A DNA stretch of 64,000 bases from Plenodomus lindquistii (GCA_025504975.1 JANUWI010000019.1:186001-250000), one strand, 5' to 3'; positions 1 through 12,115 are shown, numbered from the stretch's first letter. Notes: a model not told the origin generated them from the sequence alone. Made by a program: numbers and translations.

Positions 1-1366
1 TCGAGCTTGATTTCTAGGCTAGCGAGCTCAGCTTGCATATAGAGCAGAGTGCGGATATTCAGCATGCTGAACTTTCGAAGTATCATCGTCTCTGGTCGTA
101 CCAACATGCGCGCGGCAAGTTTGGGATATCCCATGACGTATTCCGCAAGAGGATCGCATGTGAAGCCTTCTTCCATGGTTGCTACGGAGCGCCGTTGCTA
201 CAAGGGTATGAAAGTGTCAAGACGATACAACTGAATCGCAGTGAGACTCATAAGAAAAGGGTGGCGACAGTACGTGTACAAAGTACTGTTCCTCACATGT
301 TCAGCCCCTGAAGTATTGCCTTGTATGGCGAGGCTGTGTTCTCGTGTGCTAGCATGTGGTTTCACGGCGCCTTAGGGTGTGACTATGAGCAGAACATGGG
401 ACCCAATATTTTGCCGTGTAAAGTTGCCTCAGTATCCATGTACTTCTTTGTAAGGAACTACAATTTTCTCATAGCTATCAGTCCTGGAATAGCGAGAGGT
501 TGCCAGCTGTACTATGTCCTCGAGGAGAGTAAGCTCGGCCAGCTGGTAGAGGAGGCCGCAAGTAGTCAATTCTCGAAATGTTCGGAGGAAAGCCTGGTTG
601 CAAAGCAGGGACATACAAGCTGCAAGCTTGGAGTACCCTACAGGATGGCTTTTAACCTAAACGGTCCAAACCTTCATTTTCGGCAAAATTATTGGAGGTA
701 TCTATACCTGCGGAGAGTTCTGTAGTCGGCAGCGCTAACGACTGGTTTCAGGTCAGACGGGCGCTTTGCTTCTTCATGGCTTCCAGTGATGCTGATGTTC
801 GCTTGATCATAGTGTCTCCATGTAACTCGAGCCCGATACAACTCTGTCGTATTATTATGAAGTTATGAGATGACCCGAGCACGGTGCCACCCTATCTAGG
901 GGATATTTGATTCAGAATCGGTGACATGCTGCGTGAGTTACATGCTGATTTGACTGGGCTTCTCACTCACTGTTTGAGGCCGCGAAACTACAGAATACGT
1001 GCGATTGCTCAGTCGGGTCCTCCGTCCGTACACAGTCGACCGAGGGCTGCGAGATTTGACGTCGTCAGCAAATCATGAACACTGTGGCCACTGAGAGGTA
1101 AAGCAAAAAGCGAGGGACACATCTATAGCCCTCAAATACTCTTAAGGGTCTGTACTTTCTTTTGTTCGAAGATGCATGCTGGGTTTAGGGCATCTAACCC
1201 ATCACAGCCCTAGCGTTCTCGCTTAAGTTAGCTCTGTCGCCCGCCCTCCTTCTGTGAGCAGCTGATCATCACTTTTCGCGACAATTGAAGGGGAATTCAC
1301 AGATCGCTTTCACGAGACCATCAGTTTGGACTCTACCGATTCAGGCCCCCCTGACGTTCCTTCATC
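1..1366. other. No supported gene
   Basis: Several short open frames exist on both strands (the longest spans 321-725), but none shows a recognisable domain, a signal peptide followed by an ordered protein, or a consistent splice structure. The last 200 bases are probably the promoter and 5' leader of the MYND gene that starts at 1367. Confidence 0.5.
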
Positions 1367-1744
1367 ATGGCCGACGACCCAGCAAACCTAACCGCCTCCT
1401 CTTCTAGTAGCAGCGAGCAAACACCCACACAATCAACACCCTTAACCTCTTCACAACAAGCAACATGCGCACAATGCGGCAAAAGTCCAGATTCGCTCAA
1501 GCAATGTATCAAATGCCACAGCATATCATACTGCAACAAGGATTGTCAAAAAGCAAATTTCAAGACTCACAAAAAGGTCTGTGCGAGCCTTGCGCAAGAA
1601 TATACGAAGACGCATGAGCCGAAGATGGCGTCAAAGGCGCCGCCGAGGAATGATGCGAGAGATCGTGGTTTGCAAAAGTGGCAGGTATGTGGTTCTTGAT
1701 GTTCGGTGACAGGCTGAGCTAACTAATGCCAGTTCGATACTTGA
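1367..1744 (+). CDS. Small MYND-type zinc-finger protein
   Basis: Predicted two-exon gene: 1367-1684 and 1733-1744. The intron has a gtatgt donor, a ctaac branch-like site and a ccag acceptor. The product is 109 residues. After a Ser/Thr/Gln-rich N-terminus there is a MYND finger at about residues 36-72 with the C-x2-C, C-x2-C, C-x3-C, H-x3-C pattern (CAQCGK, CIKCHS, YCNKDCQ, HKKVC). MYND fingers bind zinc and usually mediate protein-protein contacts; the partner is unknown here. The second exon adds only three residues (FDT) before TGA. Directly downstream, the +1 frame stays open to 1866 and reads ELNAWIGS, so a one-base frameshift or a different splice could give a longer C-terminus. The finger is clear; the 3' end is uncertain. 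Confidence 0.72.
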
Positions 1745-2174
1745 GTTAAACGCTTGGATTGGAAGTGCCAGTACAAGTCTAAGAAGAGATAAGAAGACCA
1801 GGAGTTTGAAGAATGAAGATCTAGAGTCCGGCAATATTGGGAAGCATGTATCGTTGGAGTTTTGAGGCGCAAAATCAACGATGTTCGTATGGAACCTCAC
1901 AAATATCAGAACAATCGAAAAGTCTTAGGCCCGGATCATCAATGGGTATTAGGATTACTTTCGCACTTTTGTCCTGTCATCATATCGCCAACGCCACGCA
2001 ATGCTATGTAAATAAAATGCTCGTCTCGGTATCGAAATCTTTGAAACGTTTCAAGGAAATGACCATGCTTCTTGATCGGATGCTCGTCTCTTGTCAATAA
2101 CCATCAGGTCTCGTGAAAGTCATCAGCGGTCAGCCTCACAGAAATAACAGCTCTCGTATCGTCGCTTCCATAGC

Positions 2175-4016
2175 CTATACAGACGGCGTCTTCTTGACAA
2201 TGAACACGCCAACTTCTACACCTTTCGTCGGTACACCATCCTGATAGCCGCGCTTGGAGACACCTTCAAGAACTTCTTGGATTAGATGAGCACCCGTCAT
2301 CTCGTCCGATGGCAACTTTTTGGACTTGCGGAAGTATGTTGTAATGTTGTCACGCACTCTAGGCTTTTCTTGCTTGATCCACCAATCATCTGCCCATGCA
2401 GCGCGATCGAGCATAATCTCCTCCTTCTTGGCATATATGATCTCGTATTTAGCCCTTGGATTGCCAGGTCGATCGCCGAGCGCGCTACAAAACTTCCGCA
2501 CTTGGCGTTCGAGATGATCGTACTCATCCAAATAATTCACGGAGCTCATTTGGCCCAGGCTTCGACCAAGCTCGGAGTGAAGGTCATGAACCACCGTCAC
2601 AGTACGAAGTAAGGGGTCCAAGATAGGACCAAGATACTGCTGGGTGAATGTTCGCGCTCCAGTTCTGGTGGGGTAGATGAACAGCAGGATACCATCATGG
2701 GCAGACAATTCGCTGAGACGGTCATAAAGGAGCGAACGGCCTCGGAACGTGAACATCTCAGCATACTCATTTGTGTTGGTGGGTGGGATGTAACGCTCGA
2801 CCATGGAGACATTGATGCTACCGGGTGGTACGACAGGCCTTGGAAATGGCGGGACCAACTGAGAGTCAAGCTGGTAATCCGGAATGGCAACGGCGCTATC
2901 AAAGACTTTGCTTGTGAAGTATGAATCGCCTCCAACGGCTGGTCCGGGGGTTGACGGCGGAGATTTAGGCAAGTCAGATAGGGTATAGCGACCAGGGAGG
3001 GCGTGAAATACGTTGATCCAGGACGTCTGGGCGGAAGTCTTCTCGTGAATGGTGCCAATAATTTGCCCAAACACATGGCCCGTCGTTGATGGGCATGGCA
3101 ACGCGTGGGACAAAATCTTGACGGAATGCAGACTCAGGCATCCGGACTCGGCTACTGTGGTAAATTAGCAGTGCCGGCGGTAGTTAGAAGCCACATGCTT
3201 ACTGATGATGGTCTTGATCTCATCGACCCAGTCTGACATGCCGGCCCCCTCGCTTGGACTAGCACGGGTAGGTACGATGATTGGAGCTTGACCTGGAGCC
3301 GTCGTACTCGCAGTCGTGGCAAGACCCGGTGACACACCCGGTTCAGAACTTGGGGGCGAGCCCAAGCCAGCTGTTGTGATGTTCACGAAGGATGCCCAGC
3401 TGATGGTCCCTGGTTCCGATGGAGGGGTGAAGGCGGAAACCAGATGATCCAGTTGGCCTCTTGTAGCTCTTGGAGTCGTGGGAGAGAGATGATGAGCTCC
3501 GTCGCGAAGAGACATGTGGTCCAGTGCTGGGCTAAGCGCATGGAGCGGGTCTTCTGGTTTGGATAGAGGACCTGCACCAAGCGATGAGAGGGAGTGACTT
3601 GCACGCAATGGATAGCGATCAGGATGGGGCGCCGCAATACCTAATACATCAAACGAAGGAAGGCGCAGCATGTGAGCTGCTCTGGGTATACTAGGAGAGG
3701 GAAGCGCTACAGGGAGTCCAGCGGTCAAATCGAATTGAGGTTGAGCACAGTCGTCGTGGACAGGCGACAACAGAGGCTGGGACAGGGCGGAAGGCAACGG
3801 CATAGGCTGCGGGAGGGAGGCATCGAGGAGGGAAGCAATGTCGTTGACGGGCGGACCGCTAAGGCCATGAGGTGCCACGGTTTCGGGGCTAAGAGTGCCC
3901 ACGTCGTGGTACCCATCCGGTGTCGCGGGGATGGACTGGGACAATGCAGCTTCGATATGGAGTCGCTGAAGGTCTGGAAGATTTGCATCTGATAGCCGAA
4001 GGTGAGGGTCAACCAT
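2175..4016 (-). CDS. Unrecognised conserved-looking fungal protein, 597 aa
   Basis: Two exons on the minus strand: 4016-3203 and 3154-2175. The 48-nt intron has a GTAAGC donor, a TTCTAAC branch site and a CACAG acceptor, and the join keeps the frame. The first roughly 270 residues are Pro/Ser/Ala-rich and probably disordered. The second exon looks globular, with alternating hydrophobic segments and a charged stretch near DDWWIKQEKPRVRDN, and ends in GVFIVKKTPSV. I recognise no catalytic motif or named domain. An in-frame TAG lies two codons upstream of the chosen ATG, so the start is either real or follows an acceptor-like TTTAG of an unseen 5' exon. The reading frame and splice are well supported; the function is unknown. 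Confidence 0.7.
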
Positions 4017-5958
4017 TTCCTAAATGGCAACAGCGTCTGTGGCGAGTTACGTCGGGAGCGAAGTCTGCCGGCGATGCGCACACTGGTAGGTGTACCGTCC
4101 CGGTTGGGTTGTGTAGTGAGCGATGGGCAGAAGCGCAGAGGCGCAGTTGAGAATCCTAGCAACCAGGTACGAGCGAATACGGCAGCCCCGTCTGTGGAGG
4201 GTGGAGTGGGGGTGGCAGAACCGGCAGCGGGTAGAGGAAAGGCTGCTGAGAAGGCGTGCGTGTTGAACGCAAGCAGTGAATGGGTGGACTGGACTGCAAA
4301 AGGCCAGCCAGCTGCCAGCCTGCCAGCAACAGCGGACGCGCAAGGCGCGAGTGCGAGTGGATTCGTGTGGTTCTCTGTGTGGTGAATTGGCCGGGGTAGA
4401 AGCGGCCAGTGCGCTGCAAAGGCCTAGACCAGTCCCCAACGGTCAACCGCTGCGCCTACTTTCTCACTTGACTGCCACAATGGCCTGACTGACGGGTACG
4501 GGTACAATAGAGCCGGCCCAGTAAGCACGGGCTGAGAAACTCGCCATGCTGGATCAACGTTGTAACCGTATGCTTCCAACCCTTCTGTCACGCCCCTCTT
4601 GAAGACCAAAGACTGAGCCCTGGAACCAAGCATGAGCCTGCAGCCAGCCGAGTACAGCAGCGTCCCTAGTCTGGGAACACACTCTAGCTTACTCTAGTTC
4701 CTTTTGACATTGACGAGACCCATGCTTCACTTTGCGCGTTTTTCGGCTACGTTTCCCTGACCAGTGGCCACACATGTCTCTTTCGTTTGTGTCTTCAAGC
4801 CCTGCGCATTCAAGAAGACGAGTGCAGTAGTGCAGGCCCGCGGGGTCGGTTTCGCGCACCCCCAAACCCAGCGCCGCCAAATCTTTATCCAAATAGAAGA
4901 GTCTGGGCCCAAGCAAACATGCGTTCTGGCACTGCTTGGTGTGTCGGGCACACGTCTGGCTGGCAGCTGACAGATTGTAGGTGTATTCGCGATGCCCTGG
5001 ACACTCAATGGAGCTTTTGGCTTTTGTATGCCCGTTTCCCCCGTTATCGATCCCCTTTCACGATGCATCGAGGCGTGTTGCACGTCTTCATCTCGAATCG
5101 TGGAGCTGCGTCGACGGTTCCCACCAAATACGCACGTTTCGGTCCGACAAACTGCTTCAACATGTAAAAATCTAATCAGCTTGAGAGTATGCATGCGAAT
5201 ATGACGGTATCAGCTGCCAAGGCTGTACTGGCAGCGTGAAGCGTCATGTCGCGTCGCTGGGCTGGCCTTGTTCGGCGCCCTCTTGAAAGTGACTTTGAGA
5301 CAATATTGAGCAACTAAATGCGGGAGGGGCGCTCGGCCTGCGGCAGTTGGGACTGCCCGATGTGCGTACACAGTACATAGTAAGCAGATGTTCCGTTCAA
5401 AAACCCACTTCCGGTTGGCTGGGAATGCTTGACGCCCAAGTAGGCTGTGCTGCATGGGAAGACCAGTGGAGCACAGGTGGGGGTTTCAAAGTATCTGTTA
5501 GCACAGCCCGTCTTACAAACTCGAGCATAGACCCTGCTTGAACTCTTGGGCTTCTGATATCCATCGCAATTGATTCAAGAATAGACGTTTGTAGTATTGA
5601 GATTGGCGAACTTCACTCAAACCACGGGGGCAGTTTTACCGTGGATACGCCAAGACTCTAGCGCAAAAAACCTCCCTTTCTGCGTACAAGCTGTCCAGCC
5701 ACCAGCCTCCAGTGATACTAACCTTGGAACCGAGTAAAACGAGGATCACGAAACAAAACACGTCAAAACTGATCAAACTGAGCAGTCGGCAGCAGACCAA
5801 ACGTGCATCTTGTGGCTCAGAGCGAGGCGAGCCTGGTTCATTCAACTCAAATTGCAGTGTACCATACCGGTAGGTAGCTCTGGTGCATCGAGCATTTCGC
5901 GCATAGAGCCCGGCACAACCGCCCAGCGCAACGCGCAGTAGTGTAGAAGCTTGCGACA
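4017..5958. other. 1.9-kb intergenic region
   Basis: No coding pattern with domain or splice support was found on either strand. The region lies between the 5' ends of two divergently transcribed genes (the unknown minus-strand gene and RPC9), so it should hold both promoters. Short open frames around 4700-5200 and 5340-5540 look like chance. Confidence 0.45.
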
Positions 5959-6926
5959 ATGCATGTAAGTCAGCATGCTTGATCGCGCGCTGCGATCCAT
6001 GTTCTTCAAGTCGTTGACATCATCCACCACACATATGCAAATTATCTTCACATCTCTTTCTTCACTCTGTCACCATCTTATTAATACCACCTCTATTACC
6101 ACCGTATCAGTTCATTGCATAGACTTTCGGCTGGCAGACACCATCTGACCTCCCACACCTCAGATCAAAACCCCCCAATCAGCCCTCCTCTCCAACCACG
6201 AACTACTCCTGCACCTGCGCCAAGAAGAAGCAGAATACACAGGTACAGATGGCATCGTGGATCACTTGGGCAATTCACGCAAGCGAGCAAAGCCCTCGGG
6301 CCTGAACCACATGCTTCGTGATGTAAGTTGAATTATCTCCCCCCTTTTCTCTCCACTCCAGGATCAAGACATCGATGGTAGAAGAGATCTTTCGAATCGA
6401 ATATCCAAGACTCAACACCCACTCACTCACACAACAAAGGGACTCACGTATCTCCAAACCCCCGACTACACAACCAACACCCTTGCCGCCACACACCCGA
6501 CCCGACCCATGACTCTCTACCGCGGCCCAAACTCGCTGTTTCGCGCATTGGCACCCAAATACCGGCTCAACAAAGCAGAGTACTTGCAACTCTACAATCT
6601 ACGGCCGAGTTCGCAGGTTATGTTGGAATTGGTCATCGAGGAGGTATGTTTCCCGCCAAGTTCCCCTCGCTTTGTTGTCATCACCATTCGTCGGGATGAG
6701 ATTATGCTTCGGAAGGGCATGTTCGAACAGAGGCTGATAGACAAGACAGGCAGGATCACGATTCACAGAAGACGAGTTGCATGACATTCTTGCAATCATA
6801 CAGCATGTCTTTGATGAAGAAGAGGCGAGTATTCCAGAAGGAGTGGAAGATATGAAGATGGAGAAGATTCCGAACAAGCTGTTGGGCGCTAGTAAGAAGC
6901 GCAGGAAGGCAAAGAGGAAGGCTTAG
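5959..6926 (+). CDS. DNA-directed RNA polymerase III subunit RPC9 (C17)
   Basis: Four predicted exons: 5959-5964, 6164-6322, 6440-6643 and 6750-6926, giving 181 residues. RPC9 (C17, human CRCP) pairs with C25 to form the Pol III stalk that takes part in initiation. The N-terminus reads MHIKTPQSALLSNHELL, typical of the C17 start. Residues 50-160 form the Rpb4/RPC9 HRDC-like domain, with YRLNKAEYLQLYNLRP, LELVIEE and RFTEDELHDIL in the expected order. The tail is Lys/Arg-rich. The first coding exon is only ATG-CAT before a GTAAGT donor. The third acceptor (6439) is the least certain, because several upstream AGs share the same phase. The fragmented exons make this gene easy to miss in single-frame reading. 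Family assignment is secure; exon 1 is inferred. Confidence 0.85.
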
Positions 6927-7293
6927 GTTATGCATCAATGAGGCTACGTTGGCCGCAAACAAGGCGGTCGGGGAGCAGCGTGGTCTGAGGTCACAACGCA
7001 CCCGTGACGAGAAGTGAGAACACGGAGCAGAGCTCGAACCACATTCATCAATGTAGTAACAACAACAACAGCATGAACATACAATCCATTGTATAACATC
7101 AACTAGCGGGTATCCATCCCACGCATCCCCATCATGCAACATGAACAACGATGAAAATAACGATGTACAAATGCCCCCGAAATGCCATGCGCCGCACCCG
7201 CCCAAACAGAGAGAGCGAGTCCAAGTCCAGTAAAACGCCGAGCCCATTTTGAACACGTACAGTAAATCTTCCGCTTACCTCGACACGAAACGT

Positions 7294-9270
7294 TTACTCC
7301 TTGCTCTTCTTCTTCTTGTATCCGAGCTTCTCGCCCTCGTCACCAGCTTTCCTCTTCTTGCTCTCTTTGACCTTTGCTGCTTTTTCTAGTTTCTTGGCTT
7401 CTTTAGCTGCCTTCTTTGCCTTCTTTGCTTCTCGCTTTGCGTCGCGTTGAGCTTTGCGGGCCTTCTTGGCTTCCTTTGCGGCCTGCTTTGCAGCCTTGTC
7501 ACCACCAGTCTTGGCGACTTCCTGTTCTTCAGAGTCGGACTCGGACTCGGACTCCTCAGCGCCGCCATTCACGTCGGCCATTGTCTCGTCCTCGTTGTCA
7601 CTGTCGACCTCTTGGACGAGTTTCTTGGGAGTTGTGCCGTTGACTTTGTCAGTCTTGGACTTCTTGGCCGCAGGCTCGTCGCCCGTCAGACCATCCGCGT
7701 CCGAGTTGTACTTGCGTGCCTCCTTGACGTCCCACTTAGTTTGCGATCCGAGCGCGGTCTGGTTGGCGTTGGCAAGGCTCTTGAGCGGCTTCCCCTCAAG
7801 TGCCCTCAACCTTCTTTCAATGCCTAGACGGGCGTCGCGTCCAATCTGTGACTTCTCCTCCTCGGTGGGCTCGTTCGCAGTGTCGGTAGATGATACGCCC
7901 CACGTGCTAAGAGCATCGACACGGAGACCGAGCGCGGATTTGGCAGCCAACATACGGGCGATCTTGCCCTTGTTCTTGCCAGTCGCCTGACCGATGAGGG
8001 AAGCGTGGTAGATGAGCTGTGATGTGGTTAGAGTTGCACTCGTACGCAGTAACTTGTCAAACATACACCGTATTTGGGAGTGTCGTGCTTGGTCTTGAGC
8101 GCACGGAAAAGGGCCTTTTCGGCACCGAGAATCTGGATGGTCGAACCAGGGGACTTGGCAAGGTTCATGAGAGAACCGGCGTGGGCGATGAGGCGCGCGC
8201 CAACAAGCTCGCCGACAAGGGCAGTCAGGTTAGGCGCAAGAGCCTGCATACGAGAGGAAAGGTAATTGCCGAGGTTCTGGCGATGTCTGGGACAAATTAG
8301 CAAAAGACTTTATGGGAAACCGACTCAGGGCTGCATACTCGGTGAGGTCGACGACCTGCTCAGCCAACGCGCTCGTAGCCTCGAGATCCTCGTCGGTGAT
8401 CTCAGTTCCCATACTGATCTCAGCCGCAGCCTTGACAGCAGCCTCAATCTCCTCTGGCAGAATGCCAGAAAGATCAGTGTCGCGTGCATTTGTGCGGAAA
8501 CCCATCTTGAGCACGACCTTGGAGTAGGCCAGGTTGTCGTTCAGAATCTTGGCCAGCTCGGGGAAGTGCCATCCGTACCATTCCTTGACGCGCATGGCGT
8601 ATGTGTTGAGCTGCTTGTCGAGGACATCGAGGCTGGCAATGCTCTGGATGATCATGGTGTCGACCTTGTCGGGCGAGAACTTGAGCTTGTGGCGCGAGAG
8701 CGAATGCGCAAGACCCAGGCGGGTCGAGTCCATTTCGGCGGGGATGAGGTCGGGGATGAGCGACGTCATGTGCTCGCGGATTGCGCGGTAGACGTCCTGG
8801 GTGGAAGAGTCGGAAATGGGCTTGAGCGACAGGCCGGGGACCTGAGCGATGGCATTGGCGAGCTTGGGGTCGGCGACAGCCACTGCAGGTGATTAGCTAG
8901 CACTGGGGCATTGGGGCGGCGCGACAACGTACAGGAGGCCTTGGTCTCATCCTTGAGCTCCTGCAGCAGGTTGGACAGCATGGGGCTGACCTTGCCGTCG
9001 GTCAGGGCAGCGGCTTCGTTGAGGGCAGTGACGGCATTCTCAAACTTGTGGAAGCGCTTGAGCTTCAGGGAGTCGACGACGGCCGAGACATGCTTGGTCA
9101 GCTCGTCGCCCTTGGAGAGCAGCTTCTTGTCTTTTGACTTGAAGAGGGCATAGCCCGCGCTGCAGACGGTGTGTTAGCTCTGGAAGCATGGTGCAGCACT
9201 GGACATGGCCAGGCGCTGGGAAGAGAGAGGTCGGGGCGCACCTCGTCTCGGACAGGATAAACAGGCCCAT
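7294..9270 (-). CDS. NOP58: Box C/D snoRNP core protein Nop58
   Basis: Five exons on the minus strand: 9270-9242, 9159-8933, 8882-8339, 8286-8067 and 8016-7294, 580 residues. All joins keep the frame and use GT-AG introns. Nop58 is a core protein of box C/D snoRNPs that direct rRNA 2'-O-methylation in the nucleolus. The NOP5NT domain starts at MGLFILSETSAGYALFK. The NOSIC and Nop domains follow, with VKEWYGWHFPEL, then RQNLGNYLSSRM, ALAPNLTALVGELVGARLI, AHAGSLMNLAK and GAEKALFRALK. The tail from about residue 480 has an acidic Ser-rich patch followed by the Lys/Glu KKE-type repeats of Nop58, which separate it from the paralogue Nop56. Length fits the family. It is transcribed divergently from the actin-related gene at 9631. 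Confidence 0.96.
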
Positions 9271-9630
9271 GGTGGCGGTCGCGGCTGCTGCGGTGTCCGG
9301 GGGGGAGGGGGTCAGAGGGTCGCGGCTGCCCGTCGTGGATGGTGGGGGGCGTGGTGTGGGAAGTCGCAACGGGTGAAGGTGCGCAATGCCTGCCGTTGTG
9401 GGAGCTTCAAAAGTTGCGAACTTTTTCCATTTTCCGCCAAGACGGCCAGCCCCAAAGCGCACAAGCGCGCTGCATCATCGGGAACTAGTGTACTGTACCG
9501 TATAGTACGCTTGCTGCATATATCAGACACGACATTGTGCGGATAGCCGTTTCGATGCACTCTCCGCAATGAAGCACAAACTGCAACTGCAACTGCAACT
9601 GCAACTGCAACTGCAACCATAGCGCCCACC
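9271..9630. promoter_or_regulatory. Divergent promoter between NOP58 and the Arp gene
   Basis: The 360-bp region between two divergent start codons must contain both promoters. It includes G-rich sequence near 9297-9360 and a hexanucleotide repeat immediately before the Arp start. No specific factor site can be assigned with confidence. Confidence 0.5.
9581..9616 (+). repeat. (CTGCAA)6 hexanucleotide repeat
   Basis: Six perfect tandem copies of CTGCAA end 14 bases before the ATG at 9631, so they probably lie in the 5' leader of the actin-related gene. The repeat contains no ATG. Copy number may vary between strains. Confidence 0.9.
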
Positions 9631-11343
9631 ATGTCCTCCTCCTCCACCACCACAGGCGAGCGCAAGGTGTCGGGACCGCTCAGTCGCTCCGCCAGGCCAC
9701 GCATCGCCGACCTGGGCTCCACCCCCGAGACACCGCGCACGCCGCTGCTACGCTCCTTCTCCTCCACTTTTGGCTCGCCCGGCGGCAGCTTCCGCACCGA
9801 AGACGAATATGTCGTCATCGAAGTAGGCTCGCGCTTTGTGCGCGGGGGCTTTCCAGGCGAGAGTGCCCCGCGATGCACGCTCCCATTTGGGCCCGACACG
9901 CAGCGGCGAGTGGGCGACTACAGGCAATGGGACCCGGAATACGCACACACGAGGCGGAAGCGGAAGAGGGGCCAAGACTGGGGGCAGGACCACGAGCTGT
10001 ACCGCATGCATCTCCCCGCCGTCCATCTGGGGCTGGTCCAAGACAAGTTCGAGCGGGCCATGCGTGAAGCCTACAACAAATACTTCCTCCTCGACACCAA
10101 GCCTCGCCGCATCCTCCTCGCCATGCCCTCGCGCACGCCGCACCCGCTTCTTTCCACCATTCTCGATGTCCTCTTTACCAGCTTCCAAGCCCCGAGCATC
10201 ACCCTCGTGTCCAATCCCGTCTTGTGTGCCGTCGCAGCGGGCCTGAGGTCCGCCTTGGTCATCGACATCGGGTGGGCAGAGACAGTCGTTACAGCCGTGT
10301 GTGAATTCAGAGAGGTCCTCGAGAGGCGCAGTGTCCGGGCCGGCAAGATGCTGAGCGAGAGCATGGCCAAGTTGCTCAACACCCTGCTTGACGACAATGC
10401 GGAGCCTGGTGCCCCTCGCGCAGACGTCTCGTTTGAGGAGGCCGAGGAGGTGCTCACACGTGCGGCATGGTGCAAATCACGTCCACGATCTAACCGACGG
10501 ACAGTCTACTTTCCTGCACGCGAGGCACCAGTATTAGAAGAATTTGAGGATGCCATTGAGTCGCCACCTCCAACCCTCACCATACCTTTCCCAAAACATT
10601 CTCCGCCTACTGAGCTCAGAGTGCCCTTTGCCTCGCTAGCTCAGCCGGCCGAGGACGCCCTCTTTGCTTCCGACATGGCCCTGAGCGAGTTCGACGACGA
10701 AGATCTCCCAATACACCATCTCGTCTACAGAACCCTCGTCCAACTACCAGTCGATGTCAGACGATCGTGCATGTCCCGCATCATCATCACAGGCGGTGTA
10801 TCCAGTCTGCCGGGCCTCAAAACCCGTGTCCTCAAGGAGCTTGAGGCTCTGGTTCAGATCAACAGTTGGAACCCCGTCAAGAACTACGGAACAGCAAGCG
10901 CTCGCCACGAAGAAAAGCTACGAAGGCAACGAGACGCTCTAGAACTGCGTCAACAAGAGGGTCAAGACTCATACTCTGGCTCGACTGATCCCAATTCGCC
11001 GCCACAGGCTGTACCGGCCAATCGCCAGTCCCCAGACGAAGATGCTATAGATACCAAGCTTGCCAACCTGACTCTGAAGAACGGCCCACCCACTGTATGC
11101 TCTGCTGGAGGCACAATCAGAGGCGTTGAGAGTCTCGGTGCCTGGGCTGGTGCGAGTCTCGTGGCTCAGCAACGAATCAAGGGCATCGTGGAGATTGAGC
11201 GTGAACGATATTTGAAAGATGGTTTGCAAGGCTCGTCAAGGGAGAAAGAGGTCTCGGTCATAGCACAGAGGCAGAGTATGGGAGCTGGGCTGGCTACCAA
11301 AAACAACGATAGGGCGAGCTGGACATTAGGCGTGTGGGCATAG
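9631..11343 (+). CDS. Actin-related protein, Arp10/Arp11-like
   Basis: Single-exon gene of 570 residues. After a Ser/Thr/Pro-rich N-terminal 55 residues, the actin fold begins with YVVIEVGSRFVRGGFPGE, the divergent phosphate-1 loop. Further actin signatures are the phosphate-2-like ALVIDIGWAETVV near residue 208 and the adenosine-type IIITGGVSSLPGL near residue 385. Loops are long and catalytic Gln/His positions are not conserved, as in Arp10/Arp11 at the pointed end of the dynactin complex, which links dynein to cargo and supports nuclear migration in hyphae. The region after residue 430 is disordered, and the last 60 residues return to a conserved-looking GTIRGVESLGAWAGASLV, matching the C-terminal actin subdomain. 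Actin family is confident; the Arp10/11 subfamily is probable. Confidence 0.85.
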   Translation: MSSSSTTTGERKVSGPLSRSARPRIADLGSTPETPRTPLLRSFSSTFGSPGGSFRTEDEYVVIEVGSRFVRGGFPGESAPRCTLPFGPDTQRRVGDYRQWDPEYAHTRRKRKRGQDWGQDHELYRMHLPAVHLGLVQDKFERAMREAYNKYFLLDTKPRRILLAMPSRTPHPLLSTILDVLFTSFQAPSITLVSNPVLCAVAAGLRSALVIDIGWAETVVTAVCEFREVLERRSVRAGKMLSESMAKLLNTLLDDNAEPGAPRADVSFEEAEEVLTRAAWCKSRPRSNRRTVYFPAREAPVLEEFEDAIESPPPTLTIPFPKHSPPTELRVPFASLAQPAEDALFASDMALSEFDDEDLPIHHLVYRTLVQLPVDVRRSCMSRIIITGGVSSLPGLKTRVLKELEALVQINSWNPVKNYGTASARHEEKLRRQRDALELRQQEGQDSYSGSTDPNSPPQAVPANRQSPDEDAIDTKLANLTLKNGPPTVCSAGGTIRGVESLGAWAGASLVAQQRIKGIVEIERERYLKDGLQGSSREKEVSVIAQRQSMGAGLATKNNDRASWTLGVWA

Positions 11344-12115
11344 TGGGAGTTGATATGCAAACGCGACATTTTGGCAGAGCATGTGAGCGAATTAGCGGTG
11401 ACGTAGTAGTGTAGGTTGTTATATACCCCCTGGAATTGGATTGATGTATGCTCCTTATCTCTGTCCTATCCTGTGAATGAGCATAGCCTTAAATGCTCAC
11501 AACTTGGAGGGAAGTCGCACTGTTCGCAGTGCATTGAAGCTGGAACCTGACAGATATCTAGTGCGCGGTCTAAAGACAATATTAAGGTGTAGAGGTTATA
11601 CCCGCATATCCAGCAAGGCTTGGAGTATCTTGAAGCGCCTTGAAGATTTTGGTGATAATCTATTACTTGTGTGGATTCAGAGACTGTAGTCTGGCATACA
11701 CCCACCTTGGAAAGTTTACTTTGACAAACAACAGTAGCAACCATTCTCCTCACAGCGCGAGCAATAGCGCTCACCAAACGATGTCATGCAAGTCGAAAAC
11801 ATGTTGCACTGATGACGCGCCAGTCCAGATGCGAGAGTCCTCTTGTGACCGGTTCGCGTATGTTGGACATACATTCCAATAGCTAGGGGGCTTTGAAGGG
11901 ATTAGATTCAGTCGGCTTAGAGATCTCCCCATCAACGTATACATTTCCGACAGTCCAATCCATCATACAACGTCATGGATTGATGTCCTCGAACCAGCAA
12001 TGCAGCCGTACAACCATCGAGGCCTCTTCCGTGGAGGAGTGCTCTCCTCTCTTCAATCAATTGAAATGATTCTACGATCCAAAACAGTTGGAAAATACAT
12101 GCCCTATCTCATGAC
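11344..12115. other. Intergenic, possibly with 5' remnants of the zinc-finger pseudogene
   Basis: No intact gene. The plus strand between about 11980 and 12115 reads as short coding-like pieces broken by TGA codons (for example MSSNQQCSRTTIEASS near 11981). These may be the decayed 5' part of the zinc-finger remnant that follows. Confidence 0.35.

Noticed and set aside
321..725. 134-codon open frame on the plus strand
   Set aside because: No domain, atypical composition, no splice or promoter support.
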